Shown in pieces: positions 1 through 7,915 of a stretch of DNA of 64,000 nucleotides. The notes beneath the pieces are model-generated. The model saw nothing but the letters and a program-made list of their open reading frames with translations, was not told where the DNA came from and searched no databases. Source of the stretch: Bacillus cabrialesii (GTDB lineage: Bacteria > Bacillota > Bacilli > Bacillales > Bacillaceae); contig NZ_CP096889.1 in the NCBI RefSeq assembly GCF_004124315.2, positions 494,001 through 558,000 of the forward strand, given 5' to 3'. Positions within the stretch are counted from its first letter, which is position 1, and every line of letters starts with the position of its first letter. The position numbers and the translations under genes are program-made.

Positions 1-143
1 CGCATCCGGCCGGCATCATGCCGATTGTCGGAAGCGGAAAACGCGAGCGAATTTCCGCCGCGGTACATGCGTTGGCATACAAGCTTGACCAAGATCAGTG
101 GTTCCGCATTTTGACAGCCGCACAGGGTCATGATATTCCATAA
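1..143 (+). CDS. ycsN: C-terminal end of aldo/keto reductase (YcsN-like), partial
   Basis: The open frame enters from the left edge and stops with TAA at 141-143. The 46 visible residues contain a PAGIMPIVGSGK stretch and end in GHDIP. This is the typical tail of NADPH-dependent aldo/keto reductases, in which the GSGK segment helps bind the 2'-phosphate of NADPH. In B. subtilis the gene before mtlR is ycsN, which fits. Only the last part of the barrel is present, so substrate and start cannot be judged. A rho-independent terminator follows directly. Confidence 0.75.
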   Translation, partial: HPAGIMPIVGSGKRERISAAVHALAYKLDQDQWFRILTAAQGHDIP

Positions 144-146
144 CCA

Positions 147-177
147 AAAGCATCAGCTTACAGCTGGTGCTTTTTCA
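147..177 (+). terminator. Terminator after ycsN
   Basis: The inverted repeat AGCATCAGCTTACAGCTGGTGCT has a very short loop and is followed by TTTTT. It separates ycsN from the mtlR promoter. Confidence 0.75.
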
Positions 178-220
178 ATATTGTCACACCGCTTAGTGCC
201 AAATTCCCATTTATAAGTGA

Positions 221-249
221 TTGAAACTCAATTGAAAGCGTTTTATATT
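221..249 (+). promoter_or_regulatory. Sigma-A promoter of mtlR with overlapping cre-like site
   Basis: TTGAAA (221-226), a 17-bp spacer and TATATT (244-249) form a good sigma-A promoter about 80 bp before mtlR. The stretch TGAAAGCGTTTTAT (233-246) matches the CcpA cre consensus except at its last two bases and overlaps the -10 element. Repression of mtlR by CcpA is known in B. subtilis. The assignment here is by pattern only. Confidence 0.6.
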
Positions 250-331
250 ATAAAGAAAACCTCTCTTTTTCCTCTCCTGTATCTCCTTGCGACTTCATCC
301 GCACATCACGACTGTCTAGGAGGCCTTTTTT

Positions 332-2416
332 ATGTATATGACTGCCAGAGAACAAAAGCTTTTAAAGCACTTATTATTACAAAACCGATATGTAACCGTA
401 ACTGAGCTTGCTGAGCTGATGGAAGTCAGCACGAGAACCATTCACAGGGAGCTCAAATCAATTAAGCCGCTGATGGAAACCGTCGGGCTTACGCTCGATA
501 AACAGCCTGGCAAAGGGCTGAAGGCAGTGGGAAGTCCCGAGGATAAACAAAAGCTGCTGACCGATTTATCATATGAACAGCATGAATATAGCGCGGACGA
601 AAGGAAACTGCTCATTCTCTGTTCTTTATTAGAGTCTCAGGAACCTGTCAAGCTGTACACGCTTGCACATGACCTGCAGGTGACGAATGCCACGGTCAGC
701 TATGACTTAGACGAGCTGGAGAAATGGATCTCTCCCTTCGGATTGACACTGATCCGTAAAAGAGGCTTTGGCATCCAGCTCATAGGGCCGGAAAATGCGA
801 AGCGTAAAATTGTCGGCAACCTAATTGTGAACCGCCTCGACATCCAAATGTTTTTGGAAGCGGTTGAATTAAACATCAAAGGAAAAGCAGATTCTTCAGA
901 GAAAATGTTCGGCGTTGTCAGCAAAGGCGAGCTGTTAAAAATGGAGCGTATCTTATTTCAGCTGAAAGAAAAAATCGCCTTTTCATTGTCCGACAGCTCC
1001 TATATCGCGCTCGTCGTCCATCTGACGTTTGCGATCGAACGGATCCAGCTTGGAGAAACCATCACCATGGAGCAAACTGAGCTTGACGAACTGAAGAATG
1101 CCAAAGAATACAGCTCTGCTCTTGAAATCGCGGGCGAGCTTGAACGTGCCTTTGGCGTCACGATTCCGGAGGCGGAGGTCGGCTATATCACAATCCATCT
1201 TCGAAGCGCCAACCGAAAATACAAAACAGAATACAAAGCGCAGGAAATCGAACTGGAAACAGCTCTGCAAACAAAGCGGCTCATTGCTTTTATTTCAGAC
1301 AAAATCAGAATGGATCTCACACAAAACTATTCTTTATATGAAGGCCTGATCGCCCACTTGGAGCCGGCCGTCAGCCGCATAAAAGAGAATATCGAAATAT
1401 ACAATCCGATGAAGGAACAGATCAAACGCGATTATTTTCTCCTTTATATGGCGATCGAGGAAGGCGTGGAAAAGCATTTTCCGGGCATGTCCTTTTCTGA
1501 TGATGAGATCGCTTTTATCGTCCTTCACTTCGGCTCGGCTCTTGAAATCAAAAAAGAAGAAGCAAAAGTGAAAGCGCTTGTCGTCTGCTCAAGCGGGATC
1601 GGCTCTTCGAAAATGCTCGCTTCCAGACTGAAGAAAGAACTGCCGGAAATTCAATCGTTTGATATGTCATCCCTGATCGAGCTGAAGGGCAAGGACGTCC
1701 AAGCCTATGATATGATCGTTTCCACCGTTCCGATCCCTTACGAAAACATTGATTACATTATGGTCAGTCCGCTTTTAAATGAGGAAGACGCAAATCAGGT
1801 GAAGCAGTATATTAAGCGAAAAATTCCGCTCATTCTTGAGAAAAAAAGAAGCCCAAAGGAAGAAGCGCACCAAGCTGACGTGCCTGACATGCTGGCAGCG
1901 GCGGAAAGCATAGGACGGTATATGGGCGTCATGCAAGATGTGCTGCGCCACTTTACACTTACTCATCTCAAAACAAACCCTGACCAGAGCATGCTCCTGT
2001 TAGAGCTTTTCCAGCAGCTGAAGAAGGATGGCTTGATCCGAGATCCGAAAAAAGCGGCGGTTTGCTTGGCGGAGCGGGAGAAACAAGGGGGATTGGGAAT
2101 CCCGGGGACAAACATGGCGCTTTATCATCTCAAAAATGATGAAATCGTCCTGCCTTTTTTCAAAATGTATGATCTCAGCACCTCTTATGAAGTGAATGGC
2201 ATGGACGGAAATACCCTCAGCATGACACGCATCCTCGTGATGATGGCGCCCGATTCATTATCCGCTGAAGGCTCGGAGATTTTAAGCGCGATCAGCTCCG
2301 CCATTATTGAGAGCGGAGAAAGCATGGCGGGGTTTCAGGAAGAGGGAGAACAAGAACTGTATCAGCGGTTAAACCGCATATTTTTCACATGGATGAAAGA
2401 AAAAAACATCCTGTAA
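332..2416 (+). CDS. mtlR: Mannitol operon transcriptional activator MtlR
   Basis: The 694-residue PTS-controlled activator of the mannitol operon. In order it holds N-terminal helix-turn-helix domains (about 1-130), two PTS regulation domains (PRD1 about 190-295, PRD2 about 300-405), an EIIB-Gat-like domain (about 412-500) and an EIIA-Mtl-like domain (about 540-690). All regulatory residues described for the B. subtilis protein fall at the expected positions: His230, His289, His342, His399 and Cys419 (in VVCSSGIGSS). Phosphorylation of PRD2 by HPr activates, and phosphorylation of the EIIB-like cysteine by EIIA inactivates. The start is the ATG eight bases after AGGAGG. The gene is monocistronic, between ycsN and ydaB. 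Confidence 0.95.
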   Translation: MYMTAREQKLLKHLLLQNRYVTVTELAELMEVSTRTIHRELKSIKPLMETVGLTLDKQPGKGLKAVGSPEDKQKLLTDLSYEQHEYSADERKLLILCSLLESQEPVKLYTLAHDLQVTNATVSYDLDELEKWISPFGLTLIRKRGFGIQLIGPENAKRKIVGNLIVNRLDIQMFLEAVELNIKGKADSSEKMFGVVSKGELLKMERILFQLKEKIAFSLSDSSYIALVVHLTFAIERIQLGETITMEQTELDELKNAKEYSSALEIAGELERAFGVTIPEAEVGYITIHLRSANRKYKTEYKAQEIELETALQTKRLIAFISDKIRMDLTQNYSLYEGLIAHLEPAVSRIKENIEIYNPMKEQIKRDYFLLYMAIEEGVEKHFPGMSFSDDEIAFIVLHFGSALEIKKEEAKVKALVVCSSGIGSSKMLASRLKKELPEIQSFDMSSLIELKGKDVQAYDMIVSTVPIPYENIDYIMVSPLLNEEDANQVKQYIKRKIPLILEKKRSPKEEAHQADVPDMLAAAESIGRYMGVMQDVLRHFTLTHLKTNPDQSMLLLELFQQLKKDGLIRDPKKAAVCLAEREKQGGLGIPGTNMALYHLKNDEIVLPFFKMYDLSTSYEVNGMDGNTLSMTRILVMMAPDSLSAEGSEILSAISSAIIESGESMAGFQEEGEQELYQRLNRIFFTWMKEKNIL

Positions 2417-2423
2417 TCTGCAT

Positions 2424-2456
2424 GGCACACGTCAAAAAATTGGCGTGTGTTTTTAT
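2424..2456 (+). terminator. Terminator after mtlR
   Basis: An inverted repeat (ACACGTC with GGCGTGT, one G-T pair) is followed by TTTTT, starting ten bases after the mtlR stop codon. Confidence 0.65.
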
Positions 2457-2530
2457 GTGGATGGGGTAAAAAATAAGAAAATGCGGGACTATTTTATCAT
2501 TCAGTAATGGAATAATTCCAAAATGAAATA

Positions 2531-2557
2531 GTTTTACAAGTTATGTTTTTTGGGTTA
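2531..2557 (+). promoter_or_regulatory. Possible sigma-B promoter of ydaB
   Basis: GTTTTA and GGGTTA lie 15 bp apart, about 70 bp before ydaB. They resemble the sigma-B elements GTTTAA and GGGTAT, but the -10 is imperfect, so this is weak evidence. Confidence 0.35.
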
Positions 2558-2625
2558 AAATGGGTGAGGTAGGAAGAAAATCTAACAAATTATAGAAGAT
2601 TCAAGAGAATATAGGAGATGACAAT

Positions 2626-4137
2626 ATGGAAACATTACAGCATCTGATTCTGCATGACATGCCGAATAGCGAAGAAATAGAGGCTGTAAAAAGCGGAGCC
2701 CATACCCTGACATATGCAGGTTACCGCAAACGGATTAACCAGCTGGCGAATGCCCTGCTGCAAAAAGGAATTCAAAAAGGCGACCGCGTTGCATTGCTTT
2801 GCAAAAACGGTCATCCCGCATCAACTGTTATGTTCGCTGCACTTGAAATAGGTGCTGTTGTCGTACCTGTCAGCTGGCAGCTGAAACCATATGAAATGAC
2901 AGGCATTTTAAAAGCAAGTGAACCGAAAGCGATGTTTTACGGAGCGGAGTTTAAAGAGACACTGGACGAGGTTCTTCCTGAGCTGTCTTCACTCCGTATT
3001 ACGATGGAAACAGGAACAGCTTACGAGACATCTGCTGAGTTTGAAGCTCTGTTCGCGGGACCTGATCATTTGCCCGAAACTGAAATGGTTTCTCCTGATG
3101 ACACAGCGCTTCTGATGTTTACGTCTGGAACGACTGGAAACCCGAAAAGATGCATGATCACACATGGCGGCATATACAGATACGTAACAAGATCCAACAG
3201 CTCAACAACACGCATGAAGGGTCTTCGTTTTCTCGCGTGCCACCCGATTTATCATACGAGTGCGCTCATTTGCATCATGCTTGGAACCTTTGCGGGAACG
3301 ACTTTCATTTTTACAAAGGATCAAGATCCTGTTCATATGCTGAAGGTCATTGAAGAAGAAAAAATTCAGAGTGTGATGGCTCTTCCTGTGTTTTACACGT
3401 ACTTGCTTGAAGCGTGGGAAACGCACCAAACCGACTTATCTTCGCTTGTGATGTTGATGACAGGCGGAACAAAAGTGCCGAGCAGCCTGATCCGCCGCTA
3501 CCTTGATATCGGCATTCAGCTCGCGCACGGCTATGGAAGCACTGAGGCTTGGGGAATCAGCACATGGCTGCCTGAGATGGGAATGGATAAAGCGGCATCT
3601 GCGGGGAAACCTGTGGAAGGTGTTAAAGTCAAAGTCGAAGATCCTCAGACGGGAGAAGAACTCCCTCAAGGAGAAATCGGCGAAATCGTTGTTCACACGC
3701 CATTCTTATTTAAAGGCTATGAAGACAACCCTGAAGCGACAGCGAAAGTGCTGCAAAACGGCTGGTTCAAAACCGGAGATTCAGGCTATGTGGATGAAGA
3801 TGGCTTTATTTTCATCACTGGACGCTATAAGGATGTCATTATTTACGGAGGCGATAACGTCTATCCCGATCAAGTTGAGGAAGTCATCCAGCAGATCCCG
3901 GGAATCCTTGAAACAGCGGTGGTCGGTATACCAGACCCGCTGTACGGGGAAAAACCGAGAGCTTTTATCGTGACAAACGGCGGCCAGCGTATAACGGAAG
4001 AGGACGTCATCGCATTTTGTCAGGAACGCCTTTCCGCTTACAAAATCCCTGAAGTAGAATTCGTTAACGAACTGCCGAAAAATAACCTCGGCAAGGTAAA
4101 AAAAGACGTCTTGCGCAAGCAGGCCGTACATTCGTAA
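2626..4137 (+). CDS. ydaB: Acyl-CoA ligase / AMP-binding synthetase YdaB
   Basis: A 503-residue member of the ANL (AMP-binding) superfamily, which activates a carboxylic acid to an acyl-adenylate and then to the CoA thioester. Visible signatures are the P-loop-like MFTSGTTGNPKR near residue 165, GYGSTEAWG near 305 that binds the adenylate, the TGDSGYVDEDG hinge near 385, TGRYKDVI, and a C-terminal PKNNLGKVKK carrying the catalytic lysine. The length is normal for a medium- or long-chain acyl-CoA synthetase and no membrane segment is seen. The natural acid is unknown. The ATG follows AGGAGATGACAAT. It is transcribed alone and faces ydaC across a shared terminator. Confidence 0.9.
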   Translation: METLQHLILHDMPNSEEIEAVKSGAHTLTYAGYRKRINQLANALLQKGIQKGDRVALLCKNGHPASTVMFAALEIGAVVVPVSWQLKPYEMTGILKASEPKAMFYGAEFKETLDEVLPELSSLRITMETGTAYETSAEFEALFAGPDHLPETEMVSPDDTALLMFTSGTTGNPKRCMITHGGIYRYVTRSNSSTTRMKGLRFLACHPIYHTSALICIMLGTFAGTTFIFTKDQDPVHMLKVIEEEKIQSVMALPVFYTYLLEAWETHQTDLSSLVMLMTGGTKVPSSLIRRYLDIGIQLAHGYGSTEAWGISTWLPEMGMDKAASAGKPVEGVKVKVEDPQTGEELPQGEIGEIVVHTPFLFKGYEDNPEATAKVLQNGWFKTGDSGYVDEDGFIFITGRYKDVIIYGGDNVYPDQVEEVIQQIPGILETAVVGIPDPLYGEKPRAFIVTNGGQRITEEDVIAFCQERLSAYKIPEVEFVNELPKNNLGKVKKDVLRKQAVHS

Positions 4138-4140
4138 AAA

Positions 4141-4176
4141 AAGAAGCCTGTCACTTATGTGACGGGCTTTTTTGCA
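4141..4176 (+). terminator. Bidirectional terminator between ydaB and ydaC
   Basis: A stem AAGCCTGTCAC / GTGACGGGCTT with a TTAT loop is flanked by A-rich and T-rich runs, so it can end transcripts from both sides. It overlaps the last codons of ydaC on the minus strand. Confidence 0.75.
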
Positions 4177-4751
4177 GTTGCACAAACGGAAAGCTCAGGC
4201 TTAATGTGTTTAAATTGCAACTCAATGTCTTCGAAGCCGGCTGCTTTGAAGTCGGCAATCATCTGTTTTCCAAATGATTTTGTTTTTTCGGGACTGGCGT
4301 CCGCTTCCCGCGGCTGCATCGTGATCGCAGTTCTGCCGCCGGGCTTTAGCGCCCGGTAAATCTGTTTCACGCCTTTTGTCTGGTCATTCCAAATGGTGTA
4401 GTTGTTAACGGAAATCACTTTATCATAAAACGAGGCGGTGAGGGGAAATGTCTCGATGCTTCCTTGTATCAAACGCACGCCTTTCGATTTTACTCTGCGG
4501 GCGGCCAACTTCAGCATAGTCTCTGACACATCAATCCCATGAAGCTGAACGTCCTTTTCGCGTTTCAGCATCTGCTGCATGCAGTATCCCGGCCCGAATC
4601 CGATTTCTAAAATGCTGTCACCGCGTGTCATCCCCAGCTGATCTATTGTCCAATGATTCAGTGTCTGATTTTCAGCAGCCATGATGTAACCGGCAATCAT
4701 GCCGAATACGCCCTTTGGCTTGCTGAATTTTTTGGAAAGCATGTTAATCAT
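4155..4751 (-). CDS. ydaC: SAM-dependent methyltransferase YdaC
   Basis: A 198-residue class I methyltransferase. The SAM-binding motif I, ILEIGFGPGYC, lies near residue 50. An acidic residue ending strand 2 (HGIDVSETM) and a motif with NNYTIWND near residue 115 follow. No membrane segment or substrate-specific domain is seen, so the acceptor cannot be named. The minus-strand ATG at 4749-4751 is preceded by AAAGGAGG at good spacing. The gene is convergent with ydaB and divergent from the ydaD stress operon. Confidence 0.85.
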   Translation of the reverse strand: MINMLSKKFSKPKGVFGMIAGYIMAAENQTLNHWTIDQLGMTRGDSILEIGFGPGYCMQQMLKREKDVQLHGIDVSETMLKLAARRVKSKGVRLIQGSIETFPLTASFYDKVISVNNYTIWNDQTKGVKQIYRALKPGGRTAITMQPREADASPEKTKSFGKQMIADFKAAGFEDIELQFKHIKPELSVCATAKKPVT

Positions 4752-4837
4752 TCAGCGACCTCCTTTGAAAGTTATTTCCTCCTTACGTTTCATGTGAAAC
4801 ATTTTTCTGATAAAGCAATGTGAAGGTGCCAACCCAT

Positions 4838-4863
4838 GTTTATCCAACGAACGTGTGAGGTAC
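4838..4863 (+). promoter_or_regulatory. Sigma-B promoter of ydaD-ydaE
   Basis: GTTTAT (4838-4843), a 14-bp spacer and AGGTAC (4858-4863) closely fit the sigma-B consensus. The promoter lies about 40 bp before ydaD, a known general-stress gene. Confidence 0.7.
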
Positions 4864-4901
4864 ACAACAAATAGACATGAAAACAAAGGAGGAGAATCAT
4901 C

Positions 4902-5762
4902 ATGACAAATTATCCGAAAGAACTGCCGGCCCAAACCCAAAATCGCCAGCCGGGAATCGAAAGTGAAATGAATCCAAGTCCGGTGTATGAGTACGAGAAT
5001 TATAAAGGAGCGGACAAATTAAAAGGAAAAGTTGCGCTCATTACAGGCGGCGACAGCGGAATCGGACGCGCGGTATCCGTCGCTTACGCAAAGGAAGGCG
5101 CTGACATCGCTATTGTATATAAGGATGAGCATGGAGACGCTGAAGAGACGAAGAAGCGTGTAGAACAAGAAGGCGTAAAATGCCTGCTCATCGCTGGTGA
5201 CGTAGGCGAAGAGGAATTCTGCAATGAAGCGGTTGAAAACACGGTGAAGGAACTAGGCGGCCTTGACATCCTTGTCAACAATGCCGGTGAACAGCATCCG
5301 AAGGAAAGCATCAAAGACATTACGAGCGAACAGCTTCACCGCACATTCAAAACAAACTTTTATTCTCAATTTTATTTGACTAAAAAAGCAATTGATTACC
5401 TGAAACCGGGCAGCGCCATCATCAATACGACATCTATCAACCCGTACGTAGGGAACCCGACACTGATTGATTATACAGCGACAAAAGGGGCCATCAATGC
5501 CTTTACAAGAACAATGGCGCAGGCGCTTGTCAAAGACGGCATCCGTGTGAATGCAGTCGCGCCGGGGCCAATTTGGACGCCATTAATTCCAGCTACATTC
5601 CCTGAAGAAACAGTCGCTCAATTTGGGCAAAACACGCCGATGGGACGCCCTGGACAGCCTGTTGAGCACGTCGGCTGTTATGTACTGCTCGCTTCAGATG
5701 AGTCATCTTACATGACAGGCCAGACATTGCATGTCAACGGCGGAAAATTTGTGACGACATAA
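4902..5762 (+). CDS. ydaD: General stress short-chain dehydrogenase YdaD (GSP39)
   Basis: A 286-residue classical short-chain dehydrogenase/reductase with about 40 extra N-terminal residues, as in other Bacillus stress SDRs. The nucleotide-binding TGGDSGIG motif is at residues 48-55, NNAG follows mid-protein, and the catalytic serine (in NTTSIN) and YTATK (Tyr-x3-Lys) complete the active site. The C-terminus (VNGGKFVTT) is typical. The substrate is not known. A sigma-B promoter lies directly upstream and ydaE starts 15 bp after the stop, so the two form a general-stress operon. Confidence 0.93.
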   Translation: MTNYPKELPAQTQNRQPGIESEMNPSPVYEYENYKGADKLKGKVALITGGDSGIGRAVSVAYAKEGADIAIVYKDEHGDAEETKKRVEQEGVKCLLIAGDVGEEEFCNEAVENTVKELGGLDILVNNAGEQHPKESIKDITSEQLHRTFKTNFYSQFYLTKKAIDYLKPGSAIINTTSINPYVGNPTLIDYTATKGAINAFTRTMAQALVKDGIRVNAVAPGPIWTPLIPATFPEETVAQFGQNTPMGRPGQPVEHVGCYVLLASDESSYMTGQTLHVNGGKFVTT

Positions 5763-5777
5763 GAGGGAGTGAGACAT

Positions 5778-6281
5778 ATGGGCATCATGAAAGAGGAAGT
5801 AAACAGCTATTATCAAAAAGCCGGTATTGTATTAACAGATGAGGAAGTAGACCAAATTCAGCTGATGGATTACGGCTTAGGAAAAGAAAAAAAAGTCGGG
5901 CTTCAGCTCTTCGTCTATGTCAATACAGACCGTTATTGCTCAAAGGAACTGGTGCTGTTTCCGGGACAAACTTGCCCGGAACACCGCCATCCGCCTGTCG
6001 ACGGCCAGGAAGGCAAGCAGGAGACATTCCGCTGCCGCTACGGAAAAGTGTATCTTTACGTAGAAGGTGAAAAAACGCCGCTTCCAAAGGTTCTCCCTCC
6101 GCAGGAGGATAGAGAACATTATACGGTTTGGCACGAAATAGAGCTTGAACCGGGCGGGCAATACACGATTCCGCCGAACACGAAGCATTGGTTCCAAGCC
6201 GGGGAAGAAGGCGCCGTCGTGACGGAAATGTCTTCGACGAGCACAGATAAACATGATATCTTTACCGATCCAAGAATATAA
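5778..6281 (+). CDS. ydaE: D-lyxose ketol-isomerase YdaE (cupin)
   Basis: A 167-residue cupin. The metal ligands are visible in CPEHRHPP (two histidines), in a glutamate of the QETFRC segment and in PNTKHWF (third histidine). The B. subtilis protein has been characterised structurally as a sigma-B-dependent D-lyxose isomerase that interconverts D-lyxose and D-xylulose. The ATG at 5778 is chosen because it gives the family length and sits ten bases after AGGG; the in-frame GTG at 5769 overlaps the ribosome site. It is the second gene of the ydaD-ydaE stress operon and is followed by a terminator. Confidence 0.9.
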   Translation: MGIMKEEVNSYYQKAGIVLTDEEVDQIQLMDYGLGKEKKVGLQLFVYVNTDRYCSKELVLFPGQTCPEHRHPPVDGQEGKQETFRCRYGKVYLYVEGEKTPLPKVLPPQEDREHYTVWHEIELEPGGQYTIPPNTKHWFQAGEEGAVVTEMSSTSTDKHDIFTDPRI

Positions 6282-6314
6282 GGATGAGGCTTACACAGCC
6301 CATCCTTTTTTGTA
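6282..6314 (+). terminator. Terminator of ydaD-ydaE
   Basis: A hairpin formed by GGATGAGGCT and AGCCCATCC is followed by TTTTTT immediately after the ydaE stop codon. Confidence 0.7.
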
Positions 6315-6369
6315 TTGAAAAAAACGCAATCACCGCTATAATGGGTAAAAAAGGAAAGAGGGCGAGGGA

Positions 6370-6921
6370 ATGTTCACCTGCAAGGTAAATGAGCACATCA
6401 CCATTCGATTGTTGGAGCCAAAGGATGCGGATCGGCTTGCCGAACTTATTATCGAAAATCAGCAGCGGCTCGGCCAGTGGCTGTTTTGGGCGGAAAACCC
6501 GAGCAGCGCTGAAACGTACAGAGAAACGATCATTCCAGATTGGCGGCGGGAATATGCCGATCTGAACAGCATTGAAGCCGGGCTTCTCTATGACGGCAGC
6601 CTATGCGGCATGATCGGCCTGCATCATCTAGACAAGATCAATCGAAAAGCGGAAATCGGATACTGGCTTGCCAAAGAATATGAAGGCAAAGGCATCATGA
6701 CCGCCGCTTGCCGAACACTCATCACGTATGCTTTTGAAGAGCTTGGGCTAAATCGCGTTGCTCTCTGTGCGGCTGTTGGGAACCACAAAAGCAGAGCGAT
6801 CCCGGAGCGCCTCGGCTTTCAAGAGGAAGGAAAGGCACGGGACGGCTTATTCGTTAACGGCAGGTATCATGACCTTGTTTATTACAGCCTGTTAAAGCGT
6901 GAATGGAAAGAAACAAAATAA
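6370..6921 (+). CDS. ydaF: Ribosomal-protein-type GNAT N-acetyltransferase YdaF
   Basis: A 183-residue GNAT acetyltransferase of the RimJ/RimL type. The acetyl-CoA binding motif A is recognisable in GYWLAKEYEGKGIMTAA (near residue 97), followed by the LGLNRVALCAAVGNHKS strand and the usual ERLGFQEEG segment. By family it acetylates an amino group, often an N-terminal or side-chain amine of a protein; the real target is unknown. The ATG at 6370 follows GAGGGCGAGGGA. It stands between two stress genes but has no sigma-B-like promoter that could be found. Confidence 0.87.
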   Translation: MFTCKVNEHITIRLLEPKDADRLAELIIENQQRLGQWLFWAENPSSAETYRETIIPDWRREYADLNSIEAGLLYDGSLCGMIGLHHLDKINRKAEIGYWLAKEYEGKGIMTAACRTLITYAFEELGLNRVALCAAVGNHKSRAIPERLGFQEEGKARDGLFVNGRYHDLVYYSLLKREWKETK

Positions 6922-6937
6922 AGAGCGCATTTTCTTG

Positions 6938-6964
6938 TTTAAATCTTCCCCGGATGTGGAAAAG
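6938..6964 (+). promoter_or_regulatory. Possible sigma-B promoter of ydaG
   Basis: GTTTAA (6938-6943) is a perfect sigma-B -35. The best -10 candidate is GGAAAA, 15 bp later, which is a poor match. ydaG is known as a sigma-B target, which supports the call. Confidence 0.45.
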
Positions 6965-6998
6965 TAACAGCGGAGACGTTAAAAAGGAGTGATTCACG

Positions 6999-7421
6999 AT
7001 GAATCAGCAAGACATTAAACAAAAAGTGCTTGATGTTTTAGATCACCATAAAGTAGGCTCGCTCGCAACGGTTCAAAAGGGCAAGCCGCATTCCCGCTAC
7101 ATGACTTTTTTCCATGACGGGCTGACGATTTACACACCGACAAGCAAGGAAACTCATAAAGCGGAAGAAATTGAGAACAACCCCAATGTCCACATTTTAT
7201 TGGGCTATGATTGTGAAGGCTTTGGCGACGCTTATGTCGAGGTTGCAGGAAAAGCCAAAATCAATAATTCGGCAGAACTGAAGGACAAAATATGGAGTTC
7301 CAAATTAGAACGCTGGTTTGACGGCAAGGATGATCCGAATTTGGTGATTCTTGAAATTGAACCGGAGGATATTAGATTAATGAATGCCGGAGAGAAAACG
7401 CCTGTCTCACTCGAATTATAA
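6999..7421 (+). CDS. ydaG: General stress protein 26, pyridoxamine-phosphate-oxidase-like YdaG
   Basis: A 140-residue split-barrel flavin-binding protein of the pyridoxamine 5'-phosphate oxidase-like superfamily (general stress protein 26). The pattern VGSLATVQKGKPHSRYMTF near residues 20-40 and the ILLGYD strand are typical of FMN-binding folds. Members bind FMN or related cofactors; no reaction is established for this one. The ATG follows AAAAGGAGTG. It is preceded by a candidate sigma-B promoter and followed by a long non-coding interval. Confidence 0.88.
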   Translation: MNQQDIKQKVLDVLDHHKVGSLATVQKGKPHSRYMTFFHDGLTIYTPTSKETHKAEEIENNPNVHILLGYDCEGFGDAYVEVAGKAKINNSAELKDKIWSSKLERWFDGKDDPNLVILEIEPEDIRLMNAGEKTPVSLEL

Positions 7422-7426
7422 AAAGT

Positions 7427-7455
7427 TTGTATTTGCAGGGGCGATATGTTATCAT
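7427..7455 (+). promoter_or_regulatory. Sigma-A promoter of the ydaG-amj intergenic RNA
   Basis: TTGTAT (7427-7432), exactly 17 bp, then TATCAT (7450-7455). Start of transcription would be near 7462, with no coding frame downstream before the terminator at 7817. Confidence 0.5.
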
Positions 7456-7461
7456 GAATAA

Positions 7462-7847
7462 CTAAGCAAGAAAAATAAGCAAATAAAAAAGAAAGTAAAC
7501 TTCTTTTTTCTGTTTTGAGAGAGAAGCTTTACCGCTTCGCAAGCAGCAAACCAGCTGTCCTTATTCTTTTCCTTCATAACAAATCGCCCCTAACGATGAG
7601 ATGGAAAAAAGACTTTTTTGTTTTACAATTCACACCGGCGCGGCTTCGGAGCCGCAGTGACGATTGAGAGGTAGGGCTTTCGTTGTCTTGTGTTCAAGAA
7701 ATTTCCATGGTGTTTACTTTCCAGATGATTCTTCGGAACAATGCTTTATGAATCTAACCCGCCCGATTGCGGCGGATGATATAATCTTTATTTGCGTATA
7801 GAAAAGAATAAGACAAACCGCCCGGCGCACGCCGGCGGTTTTTTTAT
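7462..7847 (+). ncRNA. Structured small RNA candidate between ydaG and amj (possibly BsrC)
   Basis: About 385 nt lie between a sigma-A-like promoter and a strong terminator, with no credible reading frame on either strand. GAAAGTAAAC at 7491-7500 is a perfect reverse complement of GTTTACTTTC at 7712-7721, so a 10-bp helix could close a 210-nt domain. Inside is a very stable hairpin, GCGGCT-TCGG-AGCCGC (7640-7655). amj has its own promoter downstream of the terminator, so this looks like an independent transcript and not a leader. A small RNA named BsrC was, as far as I recall, described in this interval in B. subtilis; that identity is a recollection, not proven here. Confidence 0.55.
7817..7847 (+). 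terminator. Terminator of the intergenic RNA
   Basis: A G+C-rich inverted repeat ACCGCCCGGC-GCAC-GCCGGCGGT, with one bulged C, is followed by TTTTTTT. Confidence 0.8.
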
Positions 7848-7854
7848 TGTAAAC

Positions 7855-7881
7855 TGAAACCTCTTTGACTTCTTTCGAGTC
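7855..7881 (+). promoter_or_regulatory. Sigma-M type ECF promoter of amj
   Basis: TGAAAC (7855-7860) and CGAGTC (7876-7881), 15 bp apart, resemble the ECF sigma-M elements TGAAAC and CGTC. Sigma-M control of amj (ydaH) is known in B. subtilis, so the pattern and the knowledge agree. Confidence 0.6.
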
Positions 7882-7915
7882 TTATCTCTAGGATGAAATT
7901 GGAGGAAGAATAACC

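Noticed and set aside
3503..3973. 156-codon open frame inside ydaB
   Set aside because: It is out of frame with a well-conserved acyl-CoA ligase and has no ribosome site or recognisable family.
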